A stretch of 23,872 nt of DNA from JANNRA01 sp031401035 (GCA_031401035.1 JANNRA010000140.1:1-23872); one strand, 5' to 3'; shown: positions 14,580 through 23,483, numbered from the stretch's first letter. Numbers and translations are program-made. The notes: a model not told the origin generated them from the letters alone.

Positions 14580-17500
14580 TTACGCCGCCGCGGAGAACTG
14601 GCGGCGCTTCCACAGGTAGAACACCACCGGGTAGACGAGCAGCTCCATGACGAAGCTGACGCTGATGCCGCCGACCAGCGGCGCCACCAGGCGGCTGGTC
14701 ACGTCGGCGCCGGTGCCGGTGGCCCAGAGCAGTGGCAGCAGGCCGATCATGTCGGTGGCGACGGTCATCGTCTTCGGGCGGATGCGTTTGACGGCGCCCT
14801 CGTGGACGGCGTCGAAGAGATCCTGCGGCGTGCGCATGCGGCCCTCCTCGACGAAGCGGTCGTAAGTGGTGTCGAGGTAGAGCAGCATCACCTGACCGGT
14901 CTCGGCGTCGATGCCGAGCAGCGCGATGATGCCGACCCAGACCGCCAGACTCATGTTGTAGTCGAGCGCCCAGAGGAACCAGAAGGCGCCGATGAGGCTG
15001 AACGGCACCGCCAGCATGATGACGCCGACGCGGAACCAGCTCTGGTTGGAGACGTAGAGCAGCAGGACGATGAGCACGACGGTGATCGGGATGACCAGGG
15101 CGAGGCGGCGGTTGGCCTGCTCGAGATACTCGAACTGGCCCGACCAGAGACGCGTGTAGCCGGGCGGCAGCGGCACCTGCTCGGCGACGATGCGTTTTGC
15201 TTCGGCGACGTAGCCGCCGAGGTCGCGGTTCTGGATGTCGACGAAGATCCAGGCGGCGCGCTGCGCGTTCTCACTGCGGATCATCGGCGGTCCCGGCGTG
15301 ATGCGGATCGCCGCGAGCTGCCCGAGCGGGATCATCGCCGCGCTCGCCGCGCCGCTGGACATGACCGGCACCAGCACCTGTTTCAGCGCCTCCGGGTCGT
15401 CGCGGAAGTCGCGCAGGTAGCGCACATTGAGCGGGTAGCGCTGCAGGCCCTCGACGGTGGTGGTGACGGTCATGCCGCCGATGGCGGTCTGGATGACGTC
15501 CTGCACGTCGCCGCTGGTGAGCCCGTGGCGCGCCGCGGCGACGCGGTCGATGTCGATGTCGAGGTAGTAGCCGCCGACGGTACGCTCCGGGAACGCGCTC
15601 AGCGTCCCGGCGACCGTCTGCACGGCGCTGGCGGTGCGTTCGGCGAGGGCGCCGAGGACGGCCAGGTCGGGGCCGAGGATCTTGATGCCGACCGGTGTCT
15701 TGATGCCGGTGGCGAGCATGTTGAGGCGGTTCTCGATCGGATACGGCCAGGCGTTGGCGACGCCGGGGAAGCTGACCACCTCGTTGAGGCCCGGGTGTCG
15801 CGTGCCGTCGGGGTCGGTCCAGCCATACTTCAACTCGCCGCTGGTGATGTGGCGCGTCTCGGGCCAGAAGGTCGCCGTGAACGGCCACTTCAGCCAGTCC
15901 GGCCAGGCGCTGAAGAAGAACGCCACCGGCCGCGTTCGCCAGCGCTCGGGATCGGTGTGCAGGCGCACGACGGTTTCGATCATCGACAGCGGCGCCGGGT
16001 CGGTGGCGGTATCGGCGCGGCCGATCTTGCCGTGCACGCTGGCCACTTCGGGGAAGGTGCGGATCAGCTTGTCGCTCTGCTGCAGCAGGGCGCGGCTGGC
16101 GCCGACGCTGATGCTCGGGTCGGTGGTCGGCATGTACAGCAGGTCGCCTTCCTCGAGTGCCGGCATGAACTCCGAGCCGAGGCGGCTGGCGGGATAGATC
16201 GCCGACGCGCCGAGTAGCAGCGTTACGACGAGCGTCGCCCACGGGCGGCGCATGACGAAGCGGAAGCAGGGGTCGTAGAGCGCCATCGAGGCGCGATTGA
16301 TCGGGTTGCGTTCCTCGGACGGGATGCGACCGCGGATCAGGTAGACCATCAGCACCGGCACGACGGTGATGCCGAGGATGGCGCCGGCGGCGATGGCGAG
16401 GGTCTTGGTGTAGGCGAGCGGCTTGAACAGGCGCCCCGACGCCTCGCCGAGCGCGAAAATGGGCAGGAAGGCGACGGTGATGATCAGCAGCGAGAAGAAC
16501 AGCGTCGGGCCGACCTCCACCGCCGCGTCGAGGATCACCTGCACTTGGCCGCGCCCGGGTTCGCCGCGCGCCAGGCGTTCGCGTTCGCGCTCGAGATGCT
16601 TGTGGGCGTTCTCGATCATCACCACGCCGGAATCGACCATCACGCCGATCGCCAACGCCAGGCCGCCGAGGCTCATGATGTTGGCGTTGATGCCCATGAA
16701 TTGCATGACGACGATGGAGATCAGCAGGCCGATCGGCAGGACGATGACCGCCACCAGCGCGCTGCGCGCGTGGGCGAGGAAGACCAGGCAGATGGCGGCG
16801 ACGACGAGCAGCTCCTCGGTCACCGCGCGGGTCAGCGTGCCGACCGAGCGCTCGATGAGCGCCGAGCGGTCGTAGGTGGTGATGACGAAGACGCCCGGCG
16901 GCAGCCCGGCCTCGAGTTCGGCGAGCGCCAGCTTGGCGTCCTGGATGACCTGGAAGGCGTTCTCGCCGAAGCGCGAGATGATGACGCCGCCGACCGCCTC
17001 GCCGATGCCGTCGAATTCGCCGATACCGCGCCGCGCCTCGCCGCCGATCTGCAGCACGGCGACGTCGCGCAGCAGGATCGGCGTACCGCCCGGGCCGACG
17101 CCGACGACGACCTGTGCCAGATCGTCGAGGCCGCGCAGGTAGGCGCGGCTGCGTACCATGTACTCGTGCTCGGCGAGTTCGACCACCGAGCCGCCGACGT
17201 CATTGTTCGAGCGCTGGATGGCGCTGACGACGTCACCGAGCGGCAGGGCGAAGGCCTGCAGGCGGCGCGGGTCGAGCACCACCTGGTACTGCTTGACGAA
17301 GCCGCCGATCGACGCGACCTCGGCGACGCCGGGCACGGCGGTGAGCGGATAGCGCAGGTACCAGTCCTGCAGGCCGCGCAGTGAGGCGAGATCCTCCTGC
17401 GACGCCGCCAGCGGCGCGCCGCCGAGCGGGCAGGCGCCGGCCTCCTTGAAGCCGCGCACCCGTGCCAATGTCGTGCGGCGCTCGGATGGGGCGTCGTCCG

Positions 17501-18008
17501 GCCGCGCGTACCAGCGCTCCTCGGACGCATCGTGCCACAGGCCCTGCGGATGCTCGGCGCAGTACCAGCCTGGGTAGAGGACGTACTGCAGCACCCAGCC
17601 GACGCCGGTGGCGTCCGGCCCGAGTTTCGGCTGCACGCCGGCGGGCAGGCGATCGCCCGCGAAGTTGAGGTATTCGAGGACGCGGCTGCGCGCCCAGTAG
17701 ATGTCGGTGCCGTCCTCGAACAGCACGTAGACGAACGACAGCTCGAACATGCTGAAGCCGCGCACGACGGTGGCGCCCGGCACCGCCAGCATGGCGCTGG
17801 CGAGTGGGTAGGTGACCTGGTCCTCGACCACCTCCGGGTTCTGGCCGGGGAAGTCGGTGACGACGATCACCTGCACGTCGGAGAGGTCAGGGATGGCGTC
17901 GAGGCGGATGTTGAACGCGCCCCAGACGCCGAGGCCGAGCAGCGCCGCGGTGAGCAGCAGGACGAGGACGCGGTTGTGGACCGACAGCTCGATGATGCGC
18001 GCGATCAT
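14580..18008 (-). CDS. cusA: CusA-type heavy-metal RND efflux pump (Cu/Ag)
   Basis: This encodes 1142 residues, about 95 more than E. coli CusA. It exports monovalent metal ions, driven by protons, through an adaptor and an outer-membrane channel. The three methionines of the CusA metal site are conserved: M626 (LLYMP), M676 (APLSMIE) and M764 (LNMLATGIKTPVGIK). The proton-relay residues D459 and E466 (TM4, GLALAIGVMVDSGVVMIENAHK), E1036 (AETG) and K1079 (RIRPKTMTV) are also present. The methionines point to Cu(I)/Ag(I) rather than Zn/Co. Two insertions enlarge the periplasmic domain: residues about 146-205 (with C150, H153, C193) and about 694-742 (Trp/Phe-rich). The start follows the adaptor stop by 9 nt, with a GAGG ribosome site overlapping that stop. 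It is the last gene of the operon. Confidence 0.95.
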   Translation of the reverse strand: MIARIIELSVHNRVLVLLLTAALLGLGVWGAFNIRLDAIPDLSDVQVIVVTDFPGQNPEVVEDQVTYPLASAMLAVPGATVVRGFSMFELSFVYVLFEDGTDIYWARSRVLEYLNFAGDRLPAGVQPKLGPDATGVGWVLQYVLYPGWYCAEHPQGLWHDASEERWYARPDDAPSERRTTLARVRGFKEAGACPLGGAPLAASQEDLASLRGLQDWYLRYPLTAVPGVAEVASIGGFVKQYQVVLDPRRLQAFALPLGDVVSAIQRSNNDVGGSVVELAEHEYMVRSRAYLRGLDDLAQVVVGVGPGGTPILLRDVAVLQIGGEARRGIGEFDGIGEAVGGVIISRFGENAFQVIQDAKLALAELEAGLPPGVFVITTYDRSALIERSVGTLTRAVTEELLVVAAICLVFLAHARSALVAVIVLPIGLLISIVVMQFMGINANIMSLGGLALAIGVMVDSGVVMIENAHKHLERERERLARGEPGRGQVQVILDAAVEVGPTLFFSLLIITVAFLPIFALGEASGRLFKPLAYTKTLAIAAGAILGITVVPVLMVYLIRGRIPSEERNPINRASMALYDPCFRFVMRRPWATLVVTLLLGASAIYPASRLGSEFMPALEEGDLLYMPTTDPSISVGASRALLQQSDKLIRTFPEVASVHGKIGRADTATDPAPLSMIETVVRLHTDPERWRTRPVAFFFSAWPDWLKWPFTATFWPETRHITSGELKYGWTDPDGTRHPGLNEVVSFPGVANAWPYPIENRLNMLATGIKTPVGIKILGPDLAVLGALAERTASAVQTVAGTLSAFPERTVGGYYLDIDIDRVAAARHGLTSGDVQDVIQTAIGGMTVTTTVEGLQRYPLNVRYLRDFRDDPEALKQVLVPVMSSGAASAAMIPLGQLAAIRITPGPPMIRSENAQRAAWIFVDIQNRDLGGYVAEAKRIVAEQVPLPPGYTRLWSGQFEYLEQANRRLALVIPITVVLIVLLLYVSNQSWFRVGVIMLAVPFSLIGAFWFLWALDYNMSLAVWVGIIALLGIDAETGQVMLLYLDTTYDRFVEEGRMRTPQDLFDAVHEGAVKRIRPKTMTVATDMIGLLPLLWATGTGADVTSRLVAPLVGGISVSFVMELLVYPVVFYLWKRRQFSAAA

Positions 18009-18017
18009 TGTCTCGCC

Positions 18018-19250
18018 TCAGTGCACGTGTGCGCCGGGCGCGGCCGCCGGCGCCGGGCCGTCGAGGAAGCGCTGCAAGCCAGCGCGGAAGTTGCTCTCCG
18101 CGTCGAGCAGGAACTGGCCGGTGGTGACCACCGTGTCGCCGGCGGCGAGGCCGGCCAGGATCTCCACCTGGCCGTCGTCGCCGCTGGCGCCGAGCGTCAC
18201 GCGGCGCGGTTCGAAGCGCCCGCCGGGGTGGGCGAGAAACACCACCTGCTCGCTGCCGGTGTCGATCACCGCCTGGCGTGGCGCCAGCAGCGCCCGCGGC
18301 GCCAGCTCGGCCTCGATCTCCAGCGTTGCGTACATGTCCTGGCGCAGGCGCATGCCGGGGTTGGGCAGCTCCATGCGCACCAGCGCCGTGCGCGTCGTGG
18401 GATCGAGATGCGGGTGGATGAACGACAGCGTGCCCGCCAGGCGTTCGCCGGGCAGGACGGGCAGCGTCGCGACGGCGGGCCGGCCGACGGCGACCAGGGC
18501 CAGGTCCTGCTCGAAGACGCGCGCATCGACCCACATGCGGGTGCGGTCGGCGAGGCGCAGCACGAGTTGGCCGGCCTGCACGGCGTCGCCCTCGTAGACG
18601 CGCTTCTCGGTCAGGTGCGCAGTGAGCGGGCTGCGGAAGGTGACCGTCGCCGGCGGCCGCTGCAGGCGCGCCAGCTCCTCCACCTGGGCGCGGCCAAGGC
18701 CGAGCAGCTCGAGCTTCTGGCGCGCCGCGTCGTACAGCGTCTGCGCCGCGCCGTGGGCGCCGGGCGTCGCGGCCTGGCGCGCCGCGATGATCTCGCCGAT
18801 GGCGACCTGCAGCTCCGGACTGAACAGGTCGAAGAGCGGGTCGCCGGCCTCGAGGTGCATGCCCTCGGTGTCGGCGTAGAGGCGCTGGATCCAACCGGAG
18901 ACGCGCAGGTTGATGTCGCGGTGCGCCGGCTCCGGCTCCTGCAACGTCGCCGCGGCGCGGATGCGGCGGCGCAGCGGCCCCTCGCCGATCGTCGCCGTGC
19001 GCACGCCCATGTTCTGGACGATGGCGGGGTTGATGGTGATCATGGCGGCGTCCTCGCCGCCGCTGCCCGCCGCCAGCGGCGTCAGCTCCATGTTGCAGAT
19101 GGGACAGGTGCCGGGCGCGTCGCGGATGATCTGCGGGTGCATGCCGCAGGTATAGAGTTGCCGATGCGGCGCATGGGCGCCGGCATCCTCGGCGCAGGCG
19201 ATCGGCGCGGCGACGAGCAGCGCGGTGAGGAGGAAGGCGACGCGCATCAT
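18018..19250 (-). CDS. cusB: CusB-type periplasmic adaptor with heavy-metal-binding domain
   Basis: This encodes 410 residues with a signal peptide at 1-20. Residues 33-58 form a heavy-metal-binding motif (YTCGMHPQ ... GTCPICNMELTPL) with C35, M37, H38, C49, C52 and M54. The usual membrane-fusion order follows: beta-barrel and lipoyl-like halves (about 90-145 and 200-235), a short helical hairpin (about 145-200), and the membrane-proximal domain to about 395. The C-terminus is His-tipped (AHVH). It links the RND pump to the outer-membrane channel and may hand metal to the pump. The ATG overlaps the stop of the channel gene (ATGATG; the stop is 19247-19249), so translation is coupled. The second ATG at 19245-19247 is an alternative start. 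Confidence 0.93.
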   Translation of the reverse strand: MMRVAFLLTALLVAAPIACAEDAGAHAPHRQLYTCGMHPQIIRDAPGTCPICNMELTPLAAGSGGEDAAMITINPAIVQNMGVRTATIGEGPLRRRIRAAATLQEPEPAHRDINLRVSGWIQRLYADTEGMHLEAGDPLFDLFSPELQVAIGEIIAARQAATPGAHGAAQTLYDAARQKLELLGLGRAQVEELARLQRPPATVTFRSPLTAHLTEKRVYEGDAVQAGQLVLRLADRTRMWVDARVFEQDLALVAVGRPAVATLPVLPGERLAGTLSFIHPHLDPTTRTALVRMELPNPGMRLRQDMYATLEIEAELAPRALLAPRQAVIDTGSEQVVFLAHPGGRFEPRRVTLGASGDDGQVEILAGLAAGDTVVTTGQFLLDAESNFRAGLQRFLDGPAPAAAPGAHVH

Positions 19251-20653
19251 GACCCGGCCCCCGCGCGGCTGGCCGTGTCGGCGCGGTCTGTCGGTGCGGC
19301 CGCTGCCGGCGAGGGCGCCGCGCCGTCGGCCGTCGCCGCCAGCCGCTCCGCGTCGACGCCGGCCAGCGCCTCGATCTCCGCTACCTGGCGTTCGCGCGCG
19401 ACGCGCGTTTCGGCGATCGTCAGGCGCAGGTCGAGCAGGGCCGCCTGTCCGGCCAGCCACGTGGCCAGGTCGCCGCTGCCGGCGGCGTAGGCGCGTTCGG
19501 CGGAGGCCGCCGCCTGCGCGGCGGCGGGGCTGATGTGCGCCTCGAGCAGCGCCAGCTGGCGTTCGCTGCTGCGCAGCGCCAGCAGCGCGGCGACGAAGGC
19601 GGCGTCGCGGTCGAGCCCGCCCTGCCGGGCCAGCGCCTCGCTGCCGCGCAAGGTGGCGCGCGCCTCGCGGATGCCGGCGCGGATCTGCGGGATCGTCGTC
19701 GCCAGCGTGATCGCCATGCCGGCGACCTGCTCGACGCTGCCGGTCAGGCCGACGAAGGGGTTGATGTCGGGGAAGTACTGCTGGCGGGCGAGGTCGAGGG
19801 CATCGGCGCGGCTGGCGCTGTCGCGCGCCAGCGCGGCGAGCTCGGGATTGTCGCGCGTGCCGACGGCGAGCAGGGTCGCGTCGTCGGGCAACGGCCGCGG
19901 CGCCGGCAGGTCCGGCGGCGGCAGCGGCGCGTCGGCGGCGCGGCCGGCGAGGGCGTTCAGGCGCGCCCGCGCCGCCGCCAGGGCGGCGTCGAGCTCGAGC
20001 TGCATGTGCTCGGCGTGGCCGCGTTCGACATCGGCCATGAGCAGATCCTCCTGCGGCATGCCGCCGCGCACGCGCGCCGCCGCGGCCGCGGCGCCGAGAC
20101 GGCGCAGTGCGAGCTGATCGCGCTGTATGCGGCTGCGCTCGGCCAGCAGCGCGTAGTCGAGCCAGGCCGACAGCACCTGCCGCTGCAGGGCGAACTTCGC
20201 CGCCGCGAAGCGGGCCCCGGCGGCGCGCGCGTCCTCGGTGGCGACGCGCCCGGCGGCGAGCACCTTGGTCGGGAACGACAGGTTCTGCATCGGGTCGAAG
20301 CCGACCGCCAGCGAGCTGCGATCCCAGCCGGTGAGGTTGCCGCCGGAGAATAGGTATTCGAAGCCGACGTTGATGTTGGTGTTCGGATAGCCGGCGGCGA
20401 TGTCGATGCGTTCAATCGCGGCGCGCCAGGCGAAGTAGGCGGCCTCGAGGTCGCCGTTGCTCAGAAAGGCGTGGCGCAGGACGTCGCGCCACTGCGGGTC
20501 GGGCGGCAGGTCGGCGACCAGGCGCTGCGGCGCCGGCGCTTCATAGATGGCGCCCGCCGCCTCCATGCGCTCGCGTTCCTCCCCCGCCTCGCGCGGGGCG
20601 AGCGAGCAGCCGGCCAACAGCAGCAGCCCGAGAAGGGCGTATCGGTGATCCAT
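19247..20653 (-). CDS. TolC/CusC-type outer-membrane efflux lipoprotein
   Basis: This encodes 468 residues from an ATG preceded by GGAGGAGAC. The signal ends in a lipobox (LLLLAGC, Cys at about residue 16), so the protein should be lipidated and anchored in the outer membrane. The mature sequence has the two long Ala/Leu/Arg-rich coiled-coil halves of outer-membrane efflux proteins, with beta segments such as INVGFEYLFSGGNLTG and FPDINPFVGLTGSVEQ. An Ala/Pro-rich tail ends it. It forms the exit duct for the pump and is the first structural component in the efflux operon, overlapping the adaptor gene by 4 nt. Specific assignment as CusC rests on operon context. Confidence 0.9.
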   Translation of the reverse strand: MDHRYALLGLLLLAGCSLAPREAGEERERMEAAGAIYEAPAPQRLVADLPPDPQWRDVLRHAFLSNGDLEAAYFAWRAAIERIDIAAGYPNTNINVGFEYLFSGGNLTGWDRSSLAVGFDPMQNLSFPTKVLAAGRVATEDARAAGARFAAAKFALQRQVLSAWLDYALLAERSRIQRDQLALRRLGAAAAAARVRGGMPQEDLLMADVERGHAEHMQLELDAALAAARARLNALAGRAADAPLPPPDLPAPRPLPDDATLLAVGTRDNPELAALARDSASRADALDLARQQYFPDINPFVGLTGSVEQVAGMAITLATTIPQIRAGIREARATLRGSEALARQGGLDRDAAFVAALLALRSSERQLALLEAHISPAAAQAAASAERAYAAGSGDLATWLAGQAALLDLRLTIAETRVARERQVAEIEALAGVDAERLAATADGAAPSPAAAAPTDRADTASRAGAGS

Positions 20654-20734
20654 GTCTCCTCCAAACCGACCGCGTGCCAGGGGCGCACGACGGCCATGCA
20701 TTGCGAACGCAGCGCCGCGCGACGGCGGGCCGGT

Positions 20735-21091
20735 TCAGAGGAGGAGCGACGTGTGCTGAGCGATCAGCGTGCCGGGCGGCGCCGCGCCGGGATCGATCGC
20801 CCGGGGCGCTTGCGGCAGGCGCGGCGCGGACGCCGCGAGCACGATCGGCACCCGCTGCGCCGCGGCGAGATGGATGCCATCGGCGGCGCGTTCCAGGCCC
20901 GGCGCCGCCGGCTGCTGGCTGAGCTGCTCCGTTTCCGGGCAGCAACTCGGCCTGGTCAGCCCGTTCTGCTTGCAGCAGTCGTGCGCCGCCGCCTGCATCG
21001 CCGCGCAGCGACCCTGCGGGCACGCACCGACGCCGACGCCGGCGAGGGCGATCAGCATCGTCAGCAGCATGGAGGCGAGGCGGCGCGGCAT
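20735..21091 (-). CDS. Small Cys-rich exported protein of the metal efflux operon
   Basis: This encodes 118 residues. A signal peptide (about 5-23, MLLTMLIALAGVGVGA) leads to a short Cys cluster: C24, C29, C39-C40 and C50-C51, in the order C-x4-C-x9-CC-x9-CC, with a nearby His (H38). The remaining half is Ala/Pro-rich with no Cys. The two CC pairs and its place 81 nt upstream of the efflux lipoprotein gene suggest a periplasmic copper- or silver-binding protein. Disulfide-bonded structure is the alternative. No strong ribosome site precedes the chosen ATG; the ATG at codon 8 is possible but would shorten the signal. I do not recognise a named family. Confidence 0.68.
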   Translation of the reverse strand: MPRRLASMLLTMLIALAGVGVGACPQGRCAAMQAAAHDCCKQNGLTRPSCCPETEQLSQQPAAPGLERAADGIHLAAAQRVPIVLAASAPRLPQAPRAIDPGAAPPGTLIAQHTSLLL

Positions 21092-21175
21092 GACTACGGA
21101 GAGGATGCCGCCGCAGGGGCGACCTGTCAACGACGGGGTTGGGCGGGCCGTTCGCCACTGCCGCGGAATCCCCGT

Positions 21176-21264
21176 CCTTGGAGGGCGCCGCCCCGTCGGC
21201 GCCGGTTGCAGCGGGGCGCGGTCGCTCCCTCCAGCCGGCGCCGACGGGGCGGCGCCCTCCAGGG
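21176..21264. terminator. Long inverted repeat after the molybdopterin oxidoreductase gene
   Basis: The arms 21179-21208 and 21232-21261 are reverse complements at 29 of 30 positions. Three more pairs (one G-T) extend the stem to 21176 and 21264, around a 23-nt loop. It lies between the oxidoreductase stop and the Cys-rich gene, both on the minus strand, so it probably ends the oxidoreductase transcript and insulates the metal operon. The arms begin with the same GGAGGGCG sequence seen at 1087, 11001 and 12513. Confidence 0.72.
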
Positions 21265-21301
21265 GCACCCGCGAACGGAGCATGGGAATGCGTGGTCGGC
21301 G

Positions 21302-23464
21302 TTACGCCGCGGCGTGCAGGCGCACCGGGACGCCGTTCAGCACCGATTGGCCGACGACGCTCTCCACCACCTGGTCGTCGGTCCAGTCGTTGGCCGACAC
21401 CCCCGGCGTCTTCGCCGCCACCTGCTGCCAGGGCGCCACCTCGGCGTGCCCCCAGCCGTGCGGCAGGCTGACGACGCCGGGGCGCATCTCGTCGCTCAAC
21501 TGCACGCGCACGGCGCCGCGATGGACGCGGCTCTCGAGCACGGCCATGCCGCCGTCGGCCAGGCCTGCGCGGGCGGCGTCCTGCGGGTGGACGTAGAGCA
21601 CGCAGCGCTCGCGCCCGGCGGTCATCGCCGGCACGTTGTGCAGCCACGAGTTGCAGGTGCGCACCTCGCGGCGGCCGATGAGCAGCAGTGCGTCGACCGG
21701 CGGCGCGGCGAGCGTCGCGGCGTAGGCGTCGACGGCGTCGAGCAGCGTCGGGGCGTCGAGGTGGATGCGACGGTCGCGGTGCAGGACGCGGCCCTTGGTG
21801 CCCTCGCGCAGCGGGCCGAGATCGATGCCGTGCGGCGCCGCCTTGAGGCGGCGCGGGTTGAGGCCGCGCGACCAGGGCAGGAAGCGGTCGCCGTGCGGAC
21901 CGATGCGCAGGGCCAGGCCGGTCATCAGTTCGGGCGTCCACTCGAGGCCGAAGCGGCGTGCGGCGCGCAGGACGCGGTCGACCAGCGGGATGCCGGTCGG
22001 GCCGCCGCCGAGGCGTTCGACGATGGCGAGCAGGATCTCCCAGTCGGCGCGCGCGCCCTCCGGCCGCGGCAGCACCGCCGGCGACCAGCGCGCGACGTTG
22101 TGCGCGAAGACGCTGGAGAAGAAGAGGTCGACGTGGTCCTCGCACAGCGCCCAGGCCGGCGGCAGGATGATGTCGGCGTGGCGCGTCGTCTCGTTCACGT
22201 ACAGGTCGACCGAGACCATGAACTCGAGCTTGGCGAGCGCGCCCGACAGGCGGCGGCCGTTCGGCGTCGACAGCACCGGGTTGCCGGCGAAGGTGAGCAG
22301 AGCCCGCACCTGGCCCTCGCCGGGGGTCTCGATCTCCTCGGCGAGGATGGCGGCGGGCAGGTCGCCGGCGGTCTCGGGCAGGCCGCGCACGCGGCTGTGC
22401 CAGCGGCCGTGGCCGTCGCCGCCGACCATCTGCATGAGCTGCACGAGGTCGAAGGCCGGCGTCGCGAACATGGCGCCGCCGACGCGGCCGAGGCGGCCGG
22501 CGGCGAGGTTGAGCAGGTCGGTGGCGAAGGTGGCGAGGGTGCCGTGCGCGCTGTTGCAGACGCCGACGCGCGAGTAGCAGGTCGAGGTCGGCGCGGCGGC
22601 GAACTCGCGCGCCAGGCGGACGATGGTCTCGGCCGCGACGCCGGCCGCCGCGGCGGCGCGCTCGGGCGCGAAGGCGTCGAGGCGGCGTTCGATCTCGCCC
22701 CAGCCGCGTGTCTGTCGCTGCAGCGCGGCGCGGTCGATGCGGTCCTCACGCGCCAACACCTGCACCATGGCGAGCAGCAGCGCTGCGTCGCCACCGGGGC
22801 GCACGGCGACGTGCTCGTCGGCGTCGCGCGCCGTCTCGCTGCGGCGCGGGTCGACGACGACGACGCGGCCGCCGCGCTCGCGGATGCGGCGCAGGCGGCC
22901 GCGCATGTCGGGCGCGGTGAGGAAGCTGCCGTTCGACACCGCCGGGTTGGCGCCGACACAGAGGAAGTAGTCGGTGCGGTCGACGTCCGGGATCGGCACC
23001 GCCACCGAGCTGCCGTAGAGGTGGTACGACGCGGCGAAGCGCGGCGCGGTGTCCTGCGAGCTGGCGCTGGTCGCGTTGCGCGTCCCGAAAGCCTTCAGGA
23101 TGGCGCTGCGCAGCAGCAGCACCGGGTGGTTGTGGACGATCGGATTGCCCAGGTAGAGCGCCACCGCGTCCGCCCCGTGCGCGGTACGGATGGCGCGCAG
23201 GCGCTCGCCGACCAGGTCGAGCGCATCCTCCCAGCCGATCGGCTCGAAGCGCCCGTCGGCGGTACGCCGCATCGGCTGGCGCAGGCGGTCGGGGTCGTGG
23301 TGCACGGCGGCCATGGCCAGGCCCTTCGGGTAGATGTGGCCGTGCGACAGCACGTCGTCCGGATCGGGCCGCACCGCGGTGATGCGGTCGCCCTCGACGT
23401 CGAAGCGCAGTCCGCAGCCGGCCTCACAGAGCGAGCAGGTGCGAAACACGGTGCTGGTGATCAT
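21302..23464 (-). CDS. Molybdopterin-dependent oxidoreductase (DMSO reductase superfamily)
   Basis: This encodes 720 residues from an ATG preceded by AGGAGGATCGC. The N-terminal Fe-S motif has C10-x2-C13-x3-C17, but the fourth ligand position is Y45 (HGHIYPKG instead of the usual ICPKG). The molybdopterin domain follows (about 50-480, with YFLCVGANPAVSNGS and VVVVDPRRSETA). A C-terminal Mo-dinucleotide-binding domain (about 598-715) starts at LLLIGRREVRTCNSWLHN. No twin-arginine signal is present, so the enzyme is probably cytoplasmic. It belongs with the broad group of formate-dehydrogenase/nitrate-reductase-like enzymes of uncertain substrate; no partner electron-transfer subunit is visible. 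It follows the NTF2-like gene by 19 nt, so they are likely co-transcribed. Confidence 0.92.
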   Translation of the reverse strand: MITSTVFRTCSLCEAGCGLRFDVEGDRITAVRPDPDDVLSHGHIYPKGLAMAAVHHDPDRLRQPMRRTADGRFEPIGWEDALDLVGERLRAIRTAHGADAVALYLGNPIVHNHPVLLLRSAILKAFGTRNATSASSQDTAPRFAASYHLYGSSVAVPIPDVDRTDYFLCVGANPAVSNGSFLTAPDMRGRLRRIRERGGRVVVVDPRRSETARDADEHVAVRPGGDAALLLAMVQVLAREDRIDRAALQRQTRGWGEIERRLDAFAPERAAAAAGVAAETIVRLAREFAAAPTSTCYSRVGVCNSAHGTLATFATDLLNLAAGRLGRVGGAMFATPAFDLVQLMQMVGGDGHGRWHSRVRGLPETAGDLPAAILAEEIETPGEGQVRALLTFAGNPVLSTPNGRRLSGALAKLEFMVSVDLYVNETTRHADIILPPAWALCEDHVDLFFSSVFAHNVARWSPAVLPRPEGARADWEILLAIVERLGGGPTGIPLVDRVLRAARRFGLEWTPELMTGLALRIGPHGDRFLPWSRGLNPRRLKAAPHGIDLGPLREGTKGRVLHRDRRIHLDAPTLLDAVDAYAATLAAPPVDALLLIGRREVRTCNSWLHNVPAMTAGRERCVLYVHPQDAARAGLADGGMAVLESRVHRGAVRVQLSDEMRPGVVSLPHGWGHAEVAPWQQVAAKTPGVSANDWTDDQVVESVVGQSVLNGVPVRLHAAA

Positions 23465-23483
23465 GCGATCCTCCTGTAGTCCA

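Noticed and set aside
14580..18008. CzcA-type zinc/cobalt pump
   Set aside because: The three methionines of the CusA copper/silver site are all present and the TM4 motif follows the copper/silver type.
20679..20700. TGGCACG on the minus strand upstream of the efflux lipoprotein, as a sigma-54 promoter
   Set aside because: The -24 half is perfect, but the position expected to be GC reads GT, so the -12 half is missing.
20471..23479. A plus-strand open frame of about 1000 codons across the efflux and oxidoreductase genes
   Set aside because: It has Arg/Ala/Gly-rich composition with no motif, lies opposite four well-supported genes, and is explained by GC-rich codon use leaving few stops.
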